Source: Cranoglanis bouderius
Taxonomy: Eukaryota; Chordata; Actinopteri; Siluriformes; Cranoglanididae
Length of the DNA: 64,000 nt
Assembly (NCBI GenBank): GCA_023630585.1
Contig: CM042555.1
Coordinates: 11,908,501-11,972,500, forward strand
Direction of reading: 5' to 3'
Shown: positions 49,204 to 63,038 of the stretch, piece by piece
Position numbering within the stretch: the first letter of the stretch is position 1
How the letters are laid out: each line of letters begins with the position of its first letter
Notes under the pieces: model-generated
What the model saw: only the letters and a program-made list of their open reading frames with translations
Databases searched by the model: none
What the model was told of the DNA's origin: nothing
Made by a program: the position numbers and the translations under genes

Positions 49204-51093
49204 GATGAGAAAGATTGATAAAAAAATAAAGAAACCGGTTAAATATAAATGATGCAGCGTTATTGTTTAATACTGAAACAGTATTCACATATGAAAGGTC
49301 TTGACTTTGCATGAGAAGAAAATGAACTTGATCAATCGTGAAACAGGACAGGAGCAGGAGATTGTGGGCCTCAGCCTTATATCTGGAGTTCGAACTCAAC
49401 AAGCCTGGGATTAAACTCAAATATTTTTGAAAGATAAACTGAATGGCTGGAGAGCGGCTCCACAGTCTGAGGAATGTACATATTGTTTCTATACTTCCAC
49501 TGCTGTGAAAACGCCCCTGGTAGAAAGATAAGATAAGGAAGCGTGCATTGCTATTTAATTCAGGTCTGCTTGCATTCCACTTTTTGCTTATGAAAATGTG
49601 TATCACATGGTGGCTGTGTATGTTTATGCCTGTACAAATATTTTCTGTGAAATGTTCACTGGAAATGTACAGGGACCCATAACACCCTTCCCCCATCTCT
49701 TCCTACACTGATGGAAGCTCTAGCTAACAACGCTGAATGGTCATAAGAGCTTAATTAATGGTTTGGTTCCAATGGAAAGCATTCTGCATTCTGGCCACTG
49801 CTCCCTGGTTGTATCTCACTGCTCTGGTGTCATTTTATTTCCAGGCAAAAGCCAGCAGGCCATGGAAGCTTGCACGAGCATGCTGCTGAGAGTAACTTCT
49901 CAAAGTACACTGAATTTTAGCCAGGCAGGATTGTTACTCTCGGTTATAATCAAAGGCCATTTGAGGAGCAGTTTGTGTGTTCTGTTCATCCTGTGATTTT
50001 TATAAAGCCCCTGTCAACCTCTTACTGTTATTTATAGCATCTGTGGTGAACTTACTATTGACTGCAAAAAAACAACTTTGCAGTTGATCGATTTTAGAAT
50101 CTCTTTTTTCCCTGCCGTTTTTCCAGGATGCTTTGAGTTATGTAGGATTTTACTGGAAGTAGGTGATGTCAGGTCATATCATTAATGAATCAGAATCAGA
50201 AAAATGCTTGTATCAGCTCTCTGCTAACATGCTTCAGATTGTACCTCTGTGACTGTGATCAAATCTGCATCTAGCTAACATAGTTAATGTTTTCCATGAA
50301 CCTTTTAGCACAGTACTGACACTGATATCAGGACCACAACACAACCTGTCAGTGTCACTGCTGTGCTGAGATTAATCCACCACCCAAATAACATCTGGTC
50401 AGCTGTAGTCCTAGAGCCCTTTCCACTGATGGGCTAAAGGGGGCCTGGTAACTTGTGCCTAGCAACAAAGACTGTATAAACACCTACTAAATTAGCCAGT
50501 GGGGGGGAAATTAATTTAATCTACTCTTGATAAATGTTTATTAACTAATATTTTTAATATCACAAAGAAATTACTTAGTACTATATTAATCAAACTTATT
50601 ATACTATTATTATGACATTTTACCTTGTTGACAAAGGGTTTAATCCCTTCTTCAGTAGGGATATTGTAGACGTTTACATAAGAACTGCTGCTGTAATCAT
50701 AAAGACCCTGATGCTCTAAAGTAGTTTTGTGCGATATTGATTTTTCACTGATTACAATTTTTAATTTTAAAATATTGCAGTAAACAATTTAATCATCCAA
50801 AGACAGAGAATGAGCATTTCCACATGTTCGGCTTTATGGAGAGTACAGGAGTGTGTTGTAATAATATCAGCTGTGCAGTTGGAAAGTTAGAAATGCGTGA
50901 AAACTCAGCTGGGTGGTGGATTTTATGTGATTTAACTGTGCAGTAAACTGTTAAACCTTATTTTATTAGATTTTTTTTTTTTTTAATAAATCTTTAAAAT
51001 CTTTGTTGTTTTTTTCTATTTCAGCTGAAACCCAGAAGAGCCCTTTAGACTGGCGACATCCCTAATAAATATAGTTAACTGATGTTAAATATG

Positions 51094-52730
51094 TACAGTA
51101 TCTCACAAAAGTGAGTACACCCCTCACATTTTTGTAAATATTTTATTATATCTTTTCACGGGACAACACTGAGGAAATGACACTTTGCTACAATGTAAAG
51201 TAGTGAGTGTACAGCTTGTATAACAGTGTAAATTTGCTGTCCCCTCAAAATAACTCAACACACAGCCATTAATGTCTAAACCGCTGGCAACAGTAGTGAG
51301 TACACCCCTAAGTGAAAATGTCCAAATTGGGCCCAAAGTGTCAATATTTTGTGTGGCCACCATTATTTTCCAGCACTGCCTTAACCCTGTTGGGCATGGA
51401 GTTCACCAGAGCTTCACAGGTTGCCACTGGAGTCCTCTTCCACTCCTCCATGATGACATCACAGAGCTGGTGGATGTTAGAGACCTTGCGCTCCTCCACC
51501 TTCCATTTGAGGATGCCCCACAGATGCTCAATAGGGTTTAGGTCTGGAGACATGCTTGGCCAATCCATCACCTTTACCCTCAGCTTCTTTAGCAAGGCAG
51601 TGGCCGTCTTGGAGGTGTGTTTGGGGTCGTTATCATGTTGGAATACTGCCCTGTGACCCAGGGAGGGGATCATGCTCTGCTTCAGTTTGTCACAGTACAT
51701 GTTGGCATTAGCTCCCCAGTGCCAGCAGCACTCATGCAGCCCCAGACCATGACACTCCCACCACCATGCTTGACTGTAGGCAAGACACACTTGTCTTTGT
51801 ACTCCTCACCTGGTTGCCACCACACACGCTTGACACCATCTGAACCAAATAAGTTTATCTTGGTCTCATCAGACCACAGGACATGGTTCCAGTAATCCAT
51901 GTCCTTTGTCTGCTTGTCTTCAGCAAACTGTTTGCGGCCTTTCTTGTGCATCATCTTTAGAAGAGGCTACCTTCTGGGACGACAGCCATGCAGACCAATT
52001 TGATGCAGTGTGCGGCGTATGGTCTGAGCACTGATAGGCTGACCTGTGCCTGTCAAGGCACCTAAAGGGGTGCCTTTAACCTCTGCAGCAATGCTGGCAG
52101 CACTCATATGTCTATTTTGCAAAGCCAACCTCTGTATATGATGCTGAGCACGTGCAGTCAACTTCTTTGGGCGACCATGGCGAGGCCTGTTCTGAGTGGA
52201 ACCTGTCCTGTTAAACCGCTGTATGGTCTTGGCCACCGTGCTGCAGCTCAGTTTCAGGGTGTTGGCAATCTTCTTATAGCCTAGGTCATCTTTATGTAGA
52301 GCAACAATTCTTTTTTTCAGATCCTCAGAGAGTTCTTTGCCATGAGGTGCCATGTTGAACTTCCAGTTACCAGTATGAGAGAGTGTGAGAGCGATAACAC
52401 CAAACTTAACACACCTGCTCCCCATTCACACCTGAGACCTTGTAACACTAACAAGTCACATGACACCGGGGAGGGAAAATGGCTAATTTGGCCCAATTTG
52501 GACATTTTCACTTAGGGGTGTACTCACTTTTGTTGCCAGCAGTTTAGACATTAATGGCTGTGTGTTGAGTTATTTTGAGGGGACAGCAAATTTACACTGT
52601 TATACAAGCTGTACACTCACTACTTTACATTGTAGCAAAGTGTCATTTCCTCAGTGTTGTCCCATGAATAAACATAATAAAATATTTACAAAAATGTGAG
52701 GGGTGTACTCACTTTTGTGAGATACTGTAC
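51094..52730 (-). mobile_element. Long-TIR Tc1-like transposon, copy 2
   Basis: 1637 bases with TA at both ends. The left TIR runs from about 51094 to 51338, the right from about 52490 to 52730; they are inverted copies including the phrase GGCCCAATTTGGACATTTTC. It lies in mindy2 intron 2, antisense to the gene. Confidence 0.93.
51341..52353 (-). pseudogene. Tc1-like transposase, copy 2, one stop and one 22-base deletion
   Basis: Begins MAPHGKELSEDLKKRIVALH (52353) and ends GGHTKY (51341), about 344 residues without the deletion. The region with the helix-turn-helix (residues 1-120) is intact up to GLHGCRPRR, then TAG at 51969-51967 replaces an AAG seen in copy 1. A 22-base deletion near 51711, after the GTGEL residues, shifts the frame. 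The DDE motifs are WSDETKINLF, FQHDNDPKHT and PDLNPIEHLW. Confidence 0.9.
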
Positions 52731-52980
52731 TTGTCTAATGTTCACTAAATCGAACATACACCGAACATGATTTTATTTCACATAAAAAAAACATTCTCCA
52801 TTTACCATGACAGAATGGGGAGGGGGCAGGGCTTCTAGGAAGTGACTGTTAATTTTGGAGAGTTCAAAAAACCTGCAAGCAGATTCTCATGTCAATCTGC
52901 TCACCTTTCGTTTTTTGGGGAGAAAAAAAAAAAAGTTATTTATTCATTTTTTTGAGTGATAACTTGTAAAATATGTGTAC

Positions 52981-53210
52981 TACAGGTGCATCTCAAAAAA
53001 TATCGTGGAGAAGTTCATTTTTTCCATAATTTAATTTAAAAAGTGGAACTTTCATATAGATTATCAAGATTAAAACAAAAAAAGGTTTGAAATATTTCAC
53101 TTTATGGGTAATGAATCTAGAATATGTGAAAGTTCCACTTTTTGAATTAAATTACAGGAAAAAAAAATGAACTTTTCCATGATATTCTAATTTTTTGAGC
53201 TGCACCTGTA
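52981..53210. mobile_element. Palindromic MITE
   Basis: Begins TACAGGTGCATCTCAAAAAA and ends with the complement TTTTTTGAGCTGCACCTGTA at 53191-53210. The arms match over most of the 230 bases (for example AAAGTGGAACTTTCATATAG against its inverted counterpart). This is a well-known type of fish Tc1/mariner-derived MITE. Confidence 0.85.
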
Positions 53211-53379
53211 TGATGTTTATGTGGCGCTCCTGTGCAAAATGTGTAACAGTTGGCAGGTCTGGTAATATAATTGCCAATAAACTCTATATCATGGCAATGT
53301 AATATTAGGGATGATAATAATATCACACATGCCTACTCTATAGTGTACAGTTGTAGAAGATAAATGATTTATAATCTAT

Positions 53380-53760
53380 TATCTGGTGTCATCCAGAAGA
53401 GGATGGGTTTCCTTTTGTGTCTTGTTCCTCTCAAGGTTCCTCCCTCATGTTCTTCCAGGGAGTTTTTCCTTGTCAATGTTCCCTCTGGCTTAATCATTAG
53501 GGATCTAATTATGAATCTGCATTTGGATTTCTGTCAAGCAGCTTTGTGGTGATGCCTATTGTTAAAACCTCTATACAAATAAAATTGAATTGAATAATAA
53601 GGTCCCTCAGTTCTCTCCATAGCTTAACTGAGCAGTGCCAAGTTAACTGCCAGAGAGCTACTGTTGGGCCTGTGAGCAGAACCCTTAACCCCTTAGTTGC
53701 TCAGCTCTGTGCTTGGATCTCAGCCTCTTTTGTGATTTGGCTTTGGATGAAAGCATCAGA
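53380..53760 (+). repeat. LINE/SINE 3'-tail-like repeat
   Basis: The stretch ends its first part with CTATACAAATAAAATTGAAT followed by a GAATT repeat, a typical 3' end of fish non-LTR retroelements. Next (about 53640-53760) is a degraded SINE of the second family with the TGTTGGGCC phrase. The assignment to a LINE clade is not possible here. Confidence 0.5.
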
Positions 53761-55032
53761 ATAAATAGAAATATTTTTTGTTTTGTAATCACCAAGCCTG
53801 GCATGGAAAAGCCTGTATCTGGAAGATTTAAAGAACAACAGTAGTGTGATTTTTACAGAGCTGGATGGATGGAAGGATTATATGAAGAGAGGAAGAGCGA
53901 GGGTAGAGGGGGAGAGATTTGGAAGCGAGGGGTTTCCTGGGCAGAGAGAAGGTTGAGGCGCCCGACTGGAGCAGCTTGTGCTGGGTCTGCATTCTTGGCA
54001 GCTGGCAGAGGAAGCTAGTGTGTGTGAGAATCAAGTTAACCAGCTTGGCACTTTTCCTCCTCACTCTGGGTGGCCTGAACAGTTTGCTGTCCCGATTCTG
54101 AAGAGATTTAGGCAGTAGTTTTTTTGGAACTGTTTTAGGTTTAATTACTTTTATTTAGATATTATGGGGACGTATATGTTGTGTATCGGACAATGCAAAG
54201 CATATGTGACAAACAGCAGCTTTGAGGAATCAGCACTGCCTCCCAGCTTTTGTGCAGTATTGATAACAGTTTCATGTTGCTTGCTAATAAAAAGCATCGC
54301 CATCACAAGATGCTTCACTGTGGTGATGTTGTTCTTAGTGATGAGCAGTGTTGAGGTTTTGTACCAAGGCCAAAACAGGTCAATTTTGACATGGCAAAAA
54401 AGACACTAGGCTTCTCTAGTAATATATTTTTCTCCATCAAATGTTGAAACTTTGAATTATTTTTTTTTTAACCAATCCTTGACTGATACTTTTCCAGAGC
54501 TTTGTGCTGGACTTGTTTTGATAGCTCCTTCCTGATGTTTGTTTAGGTATATTCTCTAACAAACTGTGTGGACTTCTAGGAACTGGCGTATTTATATTGT
54601 GATCATGTGACACTTAATTGCATATAGGTGGACTCCAATCAGCTAATAATGTGATTTTTATGGTAACTGTTTGCACCAGAACTAATTACACAGTAATGGG
54701 GGTGAGCTTATGCAATCCCAACTTCTTTTTTTAAAAATATATTTTTGTAATAAAAAATTTTGCTGTATTTGACTATATTGATCCCTCCGCAGATTCATGA
54801 CATACGGTGTAATCCCAGTTAAGTCCCTTTCATTTCTGGGTTGTATAAAATGTGAAAAAACTTAAGGGGCAGGGCAACAAGGTGGTACAGTAGTGAGTTC
54901 ACAGGCTTCATGCCCTGAGAGTTTAATAGTGGATGTGAATCAATAAGAAAAGCCAGTAGTGTATAAGTCACTGTGCTCAGGTTTTGATTTATTGGTCAGT
55001 ATCGCTGCCATTGCTCTGAGCCAGCCTGAGAG

Positions 55033-55036
<4 letters not shown>

Positions 55037-55096
<60 letters not shown>
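55037..55096. repeat. (GT)n-(GA)n microsatellite
   Basis: About 14 GT units, a TATGTGA bridge, then about 13 GA units. Confidence 0.95.
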
Positions 55097-55101
<5 letters not shown>

Positions 55102-56435
55102 GAGAATGTTAATCAGATAGCTGACATGTGCCTTATGGTTTGGGTTTAACCCAGTGCTGGTGGTCACTTTGAGAGTGTGCTTGCCTGACAGGCCTGCCCT
55201 GCCCCTGCTTAGTATCAGAATCAAGGGAAAGAGCTCTCAGAGGACGTGTTGAATCACCCTGTAGTGCCAAACAGTATTCACTGTAATAAACACAAGCTTT
55301 TGAGCTTTTGGTCTGTCATTGCTTTGATTATCATGGCAGAGGCTTTCCTTTTTTTTCTTTTTTTTTTTCCTTTTAGGCCCGCCACCACCATTTGGACCAT
55401 TTAGACTTTATTTATTTAACTTTTTTTCAGGTTTTCAGATGTGTTGTACTTTGTATTTAAAGGTTAGTATGGGTGAGTAGTGGGTGTAGGATATAGAGAT
55501 GATAGATAGTGGACAAGACAAGATATGACAGAACAAGACAAGACAGTAGGTGTGATTGGGGTGTGGTTTTCAAGACGATGGGTAAGGTGGGTATGGGGGT
55601 GAAGTATGGGGAGGGTGTGCAAAGGAGTAAATATTTGAGATGTTTAATGTGAGTTAAATATGTGTAGCACCGACTTTGAATACTGTGAATGTTATACGCA
55701 TGTGTGTGTAGTTTAGTTACGTGTATTTGTTTGAGATGTGTGGTATGGCTTTGGTTATGAGTTTAGTCTGTAGAAGCTGTATTGTTTGTTATTGCAAGGT
55801 GGTATCCTGGTATATGTAGGTGATCAGTGGTGTCCAAGTAGAGTAAAATTTGATAGTTTTATTTTTGATTGAGGCAGAGAGTTTTTCCATTGTTATATAG
55901 TCGATTATTAGGTTTTCCTCTGCCATGTAAGTCTCAGTAAGTCTCCTGTACTGTACAGTTTTCCTTGTTTCTTTGAGAACAGCTCTCCCTGCCAGTGAAT
56001 AATTTCAGACAGAATAAAATTAATGTCTTATTGACATGCCAGAGTGTAGGTACTGTTGGGAATTAGCAGAGAAGACCAGGAGACTTGGAAGTATTTTCAG
56101 CAGGATTCTTCATTGCAGATCAGAGCATCAGTCTACAACATCAGAATATGCTGTTTCCGTTGTAGTCATCAAGTCTAACTAAGGGGGACATACATTGTAA
56201 CAAAGGAAGTTGTTGACTCAGACAGTGATCAAAGAAACAGGCAGAGCCATTCAACTGTAAAGTCTCAGTTTGACCTAACCATTCAGCACATACTATGTTG
56301 AATGCCCATAAGCAATGTATATCACTCTGATGTTTCCTATGATGATATGGGATAAAAAAAATTTTAAAAAAAAACAACAACAGAGGATCAGTTGATCTTA
56401 AAGTGACCCTAAATTGTGCATTCCCACAGTACTCA

Positions 56436-56492
56436 TACGGTACTGCAGATTGTGTACGGTACTGCAGATTGTGTACGGTACTGCAGATTGTG
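56436..56492. repeat. 19-base tandem repeat, three copies
   Basis: TACGGTACTGCAGATTGTG occurs three times in direct succession without a mismatch, followed by TATGG. Confidence 0.9.
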
Positions 56493-57096
56493 TATGGAAA
56501 ATCTCCAGTAGTTTTGCACTTTTACCCTTCCAGTCAGTCTGATAGGATGATGAGAAAGTGTTCTTGTCATCTATAGAATGTCTTCTCTTTGGATCAGTCT
56601 GTCAATGTTGTTATTATTGTCACATATAAACACAAATTCCAGAAAATCAGTCCCTGAATTTGAGTCAGCTGACTGAAATTACTAACATCAGAAATGCATT
56701 CAGTTCTCCAACAGCATAAATGGAGCCGGATCGTTTGTGCAGTTAATCAGGCATTTCTACCCTCCTCATACTGTGCATCACGTAGTGGTCATGTGACATC
56801 GGGTCTAAATACAGGCTCAAATTGTAGTGTATGACTGGCGATTTGACACTTTGGTCCCATTTTATCGTTTCTTGGAAAACATCTGCATGTTAAACCTGGA
56901 AAATAAAATTCTGTGAAATGAGCATAGAAAGAGCTGCTGCTTGTGGATAATTGACAGGAGCAGATGGTTCATTAGGCAGAGGATACAGAGAGAGCTGTGA
57001 CAATGTTACATTTGCGTGGCTGTTTTAATGAGCACAGTGTTTCTGGTATGTGCTTTCCCTCATTATTCTCCCCCTCCTTCTTTTTCTCCACATCAG

Positions 57097-57161
57097 GAGA
57101 CTACATCCTTGATGCCAAACCAAAAGAGATCTCTGAGGTTCAGCGTTTGAACTACGAGCAG
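57097..57161 (+). CDS. mindy2: mindy2 coding exon 3
   Basis: This exon of 65 bases has two bases completing Gly, then DYILDAKPKEISEVQRLNYE followed by Q. The acceptor is preceded by a strong pyrimidine tract (CTTCTTTTTCTCCACATCAG) and the donor is CAG|GTAAGG. Phase 1 on entry and phase 0 on exit fit exons 2 and 4. The sequence is a conserved part of the MINDY catalytic domain. The intron before it is about 15.8 kb and carries both long-TIR Tc1 copies. Confidence 0.94.
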
Positions 57162-59507
57162 GTAAGGAGCTCTTTATAGTGGTGCTGTTTTCCAAACATC
57201 TGGACACACAGCAGAGGCATTTACTTTGTGTTTAGAAACCTGAGCTGTATGAGGGTGTCTCATAGAAATGCATCACGCAGGAACGGATGGTCTGGTGTAT
57301 TCTCACAGCTGTATGAGAGGGCTTGGAGAAGGTGTTAGCAGTCACGCATGTGTACCCAGTCATCTTATTCACACAGTGGGACCATCTACACCTTCTCACT
57401 TCGCTCTCATTATAGCTCTCATAGCCTCATGCAGTTTCAATACGGCTGAGTTTAGGGTGAGGGGACTTTTTCCGCTTTTAGGCAGACCTTAACTTATATA
57501 TAAGTTCATCTAAATTAAATTTTCATTGTATAAAGGCACCGGAAAAATTGAACTTTCATTTTCCACAAGACTACTACCAGAATTTCTAATAGTGTGGTTT
57601 ATAGTACCAACTCATGATTGGTACCAACAGGAAGTAATAGTATTTGGAGGAGGGATTAACAGTGCTGTTCACTATTGATTGGGTTTGCGTATCAAATGTA
57701 CAACAATTAAATCAAAATTCATACCAGCACACAATTATTATTATTATTATGTTGTGAATTTGCTGAGATTTTTAGAATGTTAGCAATGTCCTTACAATGT
57801 TGTTTTTATTTTTTGTTTTTTTGTATTTTCAGTATTGGTTAAAATTAACCCTTTACTGCATGGTGTTGCAATTAATTTATCTCCAATTTTCTGATGGGTA
57901 ATAATACAAAACTACTATTTTCAGATGTAACTGGGGGTGGGGGGGGTAACTTTGACATAACAAAAAATGCCATATCAGATGACCTTTTCTGCAATCACAT
58001 TGCATGGTGAAGGTCATCCTCGGAGGGCTCTCAAAATGTTCAAAATTTTTCAATATTTAGGCAAAACTACTTAAAGGAAAAACTGTCTGAGAAGTTAACA
58101 TTGATTTTTTTTTTTTTGTCATTTAAACAAGTTTATATATTTTGAGTATTTTGTTAAATGGTAAAATGTAATTGTTGCCATATGGCAACAACATACGATA
58201 ATGGAACTGTGGTACGTGCATTCATGAATTGAAACAGGCCTACATAGCAAAAAAGACACTAGGCTTGTCTAGTAGTATATTTACATTTTTTTTTTAGATT
58301 TAAAGTAAGAAAAAGTGTTGTAATCTAAGACAATGTGCAATTGCATCTTATGTTCAAAATTTTATGTTTCAACAGAAATAATTAAGAATTCAAGAGAAAG
58401 AATTAAAACGATACTTCACTCAAAACTTGTTTAGATCAAATTTTTTTGTATGTATTTTGTGTGAGTAAATCCATCCACATACTTTTTACAATTGTAATTC
58501 CTTTCTAGAAGATATAACTTTTACATGCTTACTAGGTGGCAAAAAAACCCTCTTAAACAAACCTCATTTTCAAACTTATAGTCTGGAAAATGCAGTAATT
58601 GGAATTGGAAATGTATGTAATCTCATATTTTGTGTTAGTTTGTGTTACTTGAACTAATTTAAGTAATAAAAAAATAATGTAATACTTCATGCAGTAGAGG
58701 GTTAATATCATTTTAATTTGGTCATGGTGCAGATATTCTTCCACGTCGGGTTTTATAGATAATTTTCTTGCATTGATCGTTCTTTTCGGATAATCTGTGC
58801 ATTTCTGTCATGTTGAACTTAACAATAGTGCCCTAGTTCATCATTGTGAAAATGTGGCTGTGTTTGCCCGGGTCTGGGGAGACTGGAAAAGTATGGAATT
58901 TATAAGCCCACTTTTCCATACCTGGAAAATGCTGGAAAAAAGTATGGATACTCTGTTGCAGACATCAGCCTAATGCATAAAACATTTAATCTTTTCCTTT
59001 TTCATGCTACAGTTAATGACTTTTAAAAAGTAAATTGAACATAGAAAGTCTGGAGAGTTAAAAACAAAAAAAAATCTGTTAAAAGAGACCTTTTAAGAGA
59101 CCCCCCACCCCCAATAACGACAGAGCAAGAACCCTGGTGTCATTGATGTGCCTCTTCAAATGTCAGTTAGGTGAAAAACAAACCGCAAGCTCCATTATTA
59201 TCGAACTAGAAGCCCAAGTTTTCATTATCATCCATTTTTAACAGTTAATACAGATGTTGGTGAAGCTTCACATTAGCTGCATGGTTACTCAGAAAGGGTA
59301 ATGTTTAGAACATGAGAAATCCTTACGCAGATGTTACTGTTCAACTAAGAGAGTGTTGAGAGAGAGACATAAAGTGTAGAACAGAGTGAGAGATCGAGAG
59401 AATGGGAAAAAAATGAGAATCCCTCCCTGTTATCTGTTATCCTCCTTTTATTTTTCTTGCTCTGCTTTCTGCTCCTCTTTCAACGACCATGGCGCCAGGC
59501 CAGAATG

Positions 59508-59511
<4 letters not shown>

Positions 59512-59556
<45 letters not shown>
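59512..59556. repeat. (GT)-(GA)n microsatellite
   Basis: Short GT run, then GA repeats with one AA interruption. Confidence 0.9.
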
Positions 59557-60928
59557 TCACAGTGTACAGAGCCAGCTCTCTGGTTCTGAACATGCTGTAC
59601 ATAGTAAAGACAGTGCATGTCTCATCACCCTTTATCAACATTGACAGTGACAATATTCGTCTTCTGAAAATAAAGCCTAATTATGATACAGCTGTCAGGA
59701 TTTCAAAGGTCTTTTCTTTCTGCCCTTGTCAGCTGTGATTGTGTTGTAGCTCACATATTGTCCTTTTCCTGAGCTCGTTTAAGGTGAGGTTCATTTTTCC
59801 CTGTCTCCACGTGCACTCCTGAGCACTTGAATCTATTTTTGTATGTGGGTTCTGAAAGCGTGAGAAGAGCTGGATTAAAATAGAAGTGTCTCAGATGCTC
59901 GTGTGTGTTTATGCTGTAGCTCAGCCTGAAGCTGAAAGCTGGCTCAGTTGGTGAGTGTTGGAGTGTTGGTTCTTCTGTGCTGCGGTCATTTCAAGAGTGT
60001 AAATGCTCCGGCAGGGATGCACTGACGGGCTGTTTGTCCTGCTCCACATGTTTGGCTCAACAAAGCCATCTGCTTTAGTTTCTAAAGTGTAATGATGTCT
60101 GTGTTTTTTCAGAGATTTGATTATTCTTTGAACCCCTCACCTAACTAAGTTGGGCAGTACCTGCCTATAACCAGTTAATCAACCGATAGTTTTAAGAATT
60201 GATACTGAATGAAAATATAACACTCAAAGTAAAATATTGCTGAACTTTATTACAAATCATCTTAATAAAAAAAACTCAACACCCACTGAGTTAGAATTGA
60301 GTCAACTACCCTGTGGTATAAATTCGTATGTCTTGCTTTTTATTTCTACTTTTGAAACATTTTAAAACCTACAAGCGAATTTGGAATTACCGATAAGCAA
60401 ATTATTGTCATAGCAAAAAGGGTAAATGATACAGGAGATGCGGATCAGGTGTTGACAACAGGGATGTAAAAGTACTTAAATCTAGATTCAAGTAATACAA
60501 ATTCAAACAAATGCAGATTAATAGAATTACAAACACATCCACCTCCCCAAAGACATGGCCCCAAACGCAAGGTTAGAACCACACAGAATGTTGGTGCTAA
60601 AGGAGGAACTTTCTGAAATGGCAAGTAACATGACTGACAGGCAGCTAGAAACACCTGATTGGTTGGTTGTTGCATTCTCACATCATTTAGAGAGGCTGGA
60701 GTTTCTACTCTCAGCAAGCAGAGTGTGAGGGGAACTTAAAATATTACACAAAAGTGTTCTGACTTCTTCACTGACCCAATCTATAAGTCTCAGATTTAAT
60801 GGTGAGAGAGAGAGAGACAGAGAGAGAGAGTGAGAAGACTGGAAATGAAAGGTTTACTGGAGACCAGTCAGACAGTATTAATACCACAGCTGTTTATAAC
60901 AACATGGAGAGAGGTTAGACTGATGTAG

Positions 60929-61065
<137 letters not shown>

Positions 61066-61398
61066 AAGGACAAGCTGGTAAAGCAGCAGAGAGTGAGAAT
61101 GCGTGAAAGGCTCAGGTGGAGCGTGAGGGTGGGAGAGGGTGAGTACTGAGCACGGAGCACAGCATGGTGGGATGAGGTCAGTGTGCAGATGGGTTTGGGT
61201 TGCGGCAGGTTGCCCAGTGGAACTGATGGTGCCGTAATGAATCATATTCGCACATGTTCCAACAGCATGCTGACTCATGTTCCCTCACAGCACAACTAAG
61301 CAGTTTTCAGAAAAATACTTTATGCGGCTTCTATTTCTGAATCATCACATTCAAGTTCATGCCCTGTGAACTTAAACAGTATAAGCAATATCAATCAA

Positions 61399-61402
<4 letters not shown>

Positions 61403-61433
<31 letters not shown>

Positions 61434-61437
61434 TACA
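61403..61437. repeat. (TA)-(CA)n microsatellite
   Basis: ATATATATA followed by about 12 CA units. Confidence 0.9.
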
Positions 61438-62809
61438 CAGTATGTAAAGCCTAAGTGCAGCCCAAATGGCCTGAATAAAACTACAGCAGTGGAGGTGGCG
61501 AGAGAGACAGCGAGAGAGAGAGTGAGAGCGCAATCAGAAGAAAGGAGTGAGTAAAATGCTTTCCTTATAGACTGAAACTTCATCATAACATCCATGGAAT
61601 ATAGTGTAAAATATGAAACCAAATTTGATTAACATCCAGCAAGATTTAGTTGATAGAAATATGATAACACACTTTACAAACACCAGCTGAAGCCGCTGTT
61701 GAGTATGTTTGATTGCCCTCTGTCTGAAATTCCCAGTTTGCTTCACCATTTAGAGAATGTAGAGATATCACAGTAGGCTATATTTGCTAGGCTAGCTGTA
61801 GCTTTCTAGATTGCTCAGTTACGTGGGAATTCATAGTTTTGATAACAGCTAGCTGGGAAATACAAAACAAAATTAGCAAGCTTTACCCAAGATTAGCCCC
61901 ACCCACATTACATCAAAAAGTATGCGTGCATGTGTGTGTGAGGCAGCAGCTGCCGAGTTCCCAGCCATGACTCCACTGCAGGAAGTACAGCAGGTTTCGC
62001 CAACCTCGGCCTAATGGGAGAGTGTTCAATAACCCAGTGTTTGCTGTTTTTGCTGCTGCTCAATGGCCTGCCATTTTGTAAAGTACAGTTATGTTTGCTT
62101 TATTGTGTAGTATATGGGCCTGGCTGTGTAATTTTTTTTTTCTCTCTCTCTTCTTTCTTCTTTTTCTTTTAACTCTCTTTCTTGTTTTATTTGTCTGCTG
62201 GTTATTCTCCATTTCTTTTTCTCTTACTTGTGTTCATTTCAATGAGCTTCATGGGAAGCACCACACTTAGTTTTAGTTACAAGAACATTTAGTTCAAATG
62301 ATGGGGGAAAAAAACATGAATAGGAATAACAGTTAAAACGGTGTGTGTGTCTACATGATGATTTTAGCCATTCGCAATGCTTTCACTATGCTAAACCTTA
62401 GGCTGGGGTTGTATTTGCTCTTAAATGCATGTATGTGTACTCAAGATGGCTGTAGCACATATCCTGCTTTCATTCAGCACGCCAATTTTACATGTCCAAA
62501 AAAATCAACACATCGGTGGCATCATACCAACATAGACATAATGTGAAGCAACACACCAAATATCATACAAATGGCAGCTACTGAGAAATATAACCTCAGC
62601 TGTCACAAGGTTGGTTTAATGGCCTGATCTAAGATTTGTATTGGAGCTGCTGCAGCTGTCTCTGCCAGTTTCTCAAGATACACATTATCATAGACTTATT
62701 CACTTCTTCTCCCACCATCTTCACTGTTTACCTTGTTCTGCAAAATCAGATGAAGTTGTCAAAGAAGGAATTCCAGTGCTAAAGTGGTGTTTTGGCTCTG
62801 ACCTGCCCT

Positions 62810-62841
62810 AGGGTTAGGGTTAGGGTTTGGGTTAGGGTTAA
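62810..62841. repeat. Short interstitial telomere-like repeat
   Basis: Five direct units of TTAGGG type, one of them changed to TTTGGG, inside mindy2 intron 3. Confidence 0.8.
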
Positions 62842-62984
62842 AAAAGCAGGTATCAAATATCAAACGTTTTGGGTAAAAAGGAAACTGTATACATTTAATT
62901 TTTGGCGAAACTGGTCTTCTAATATTTGTTTTGGTGGTTCACTGTTGATGGTCATGTATATTGTACTGCTTTAATTTCTCCTAA

Positions 62985-62986
<2 letters not shown>

Positions 62987-63028
<42 letters not shown>

Positions 63029-63038
63029 GTGTGTGTAG
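62987..63038 (+). repeat. (GT)n forming the 3' end of mindy2 intron 3
   Basis: GT repeats with one GC interruption end in GTGTAG, and the AG is the acceptor of coding exon 4. Confidence 0.95.

Noticed and set aside
49190..49696. ORF of 168 codons on the minus strand in mindy2 intron 2
   Set aside because: No homology recognised, biased composition, and antisense to the host intron without promoter or splice signals; probably chance in a low-stop frame.
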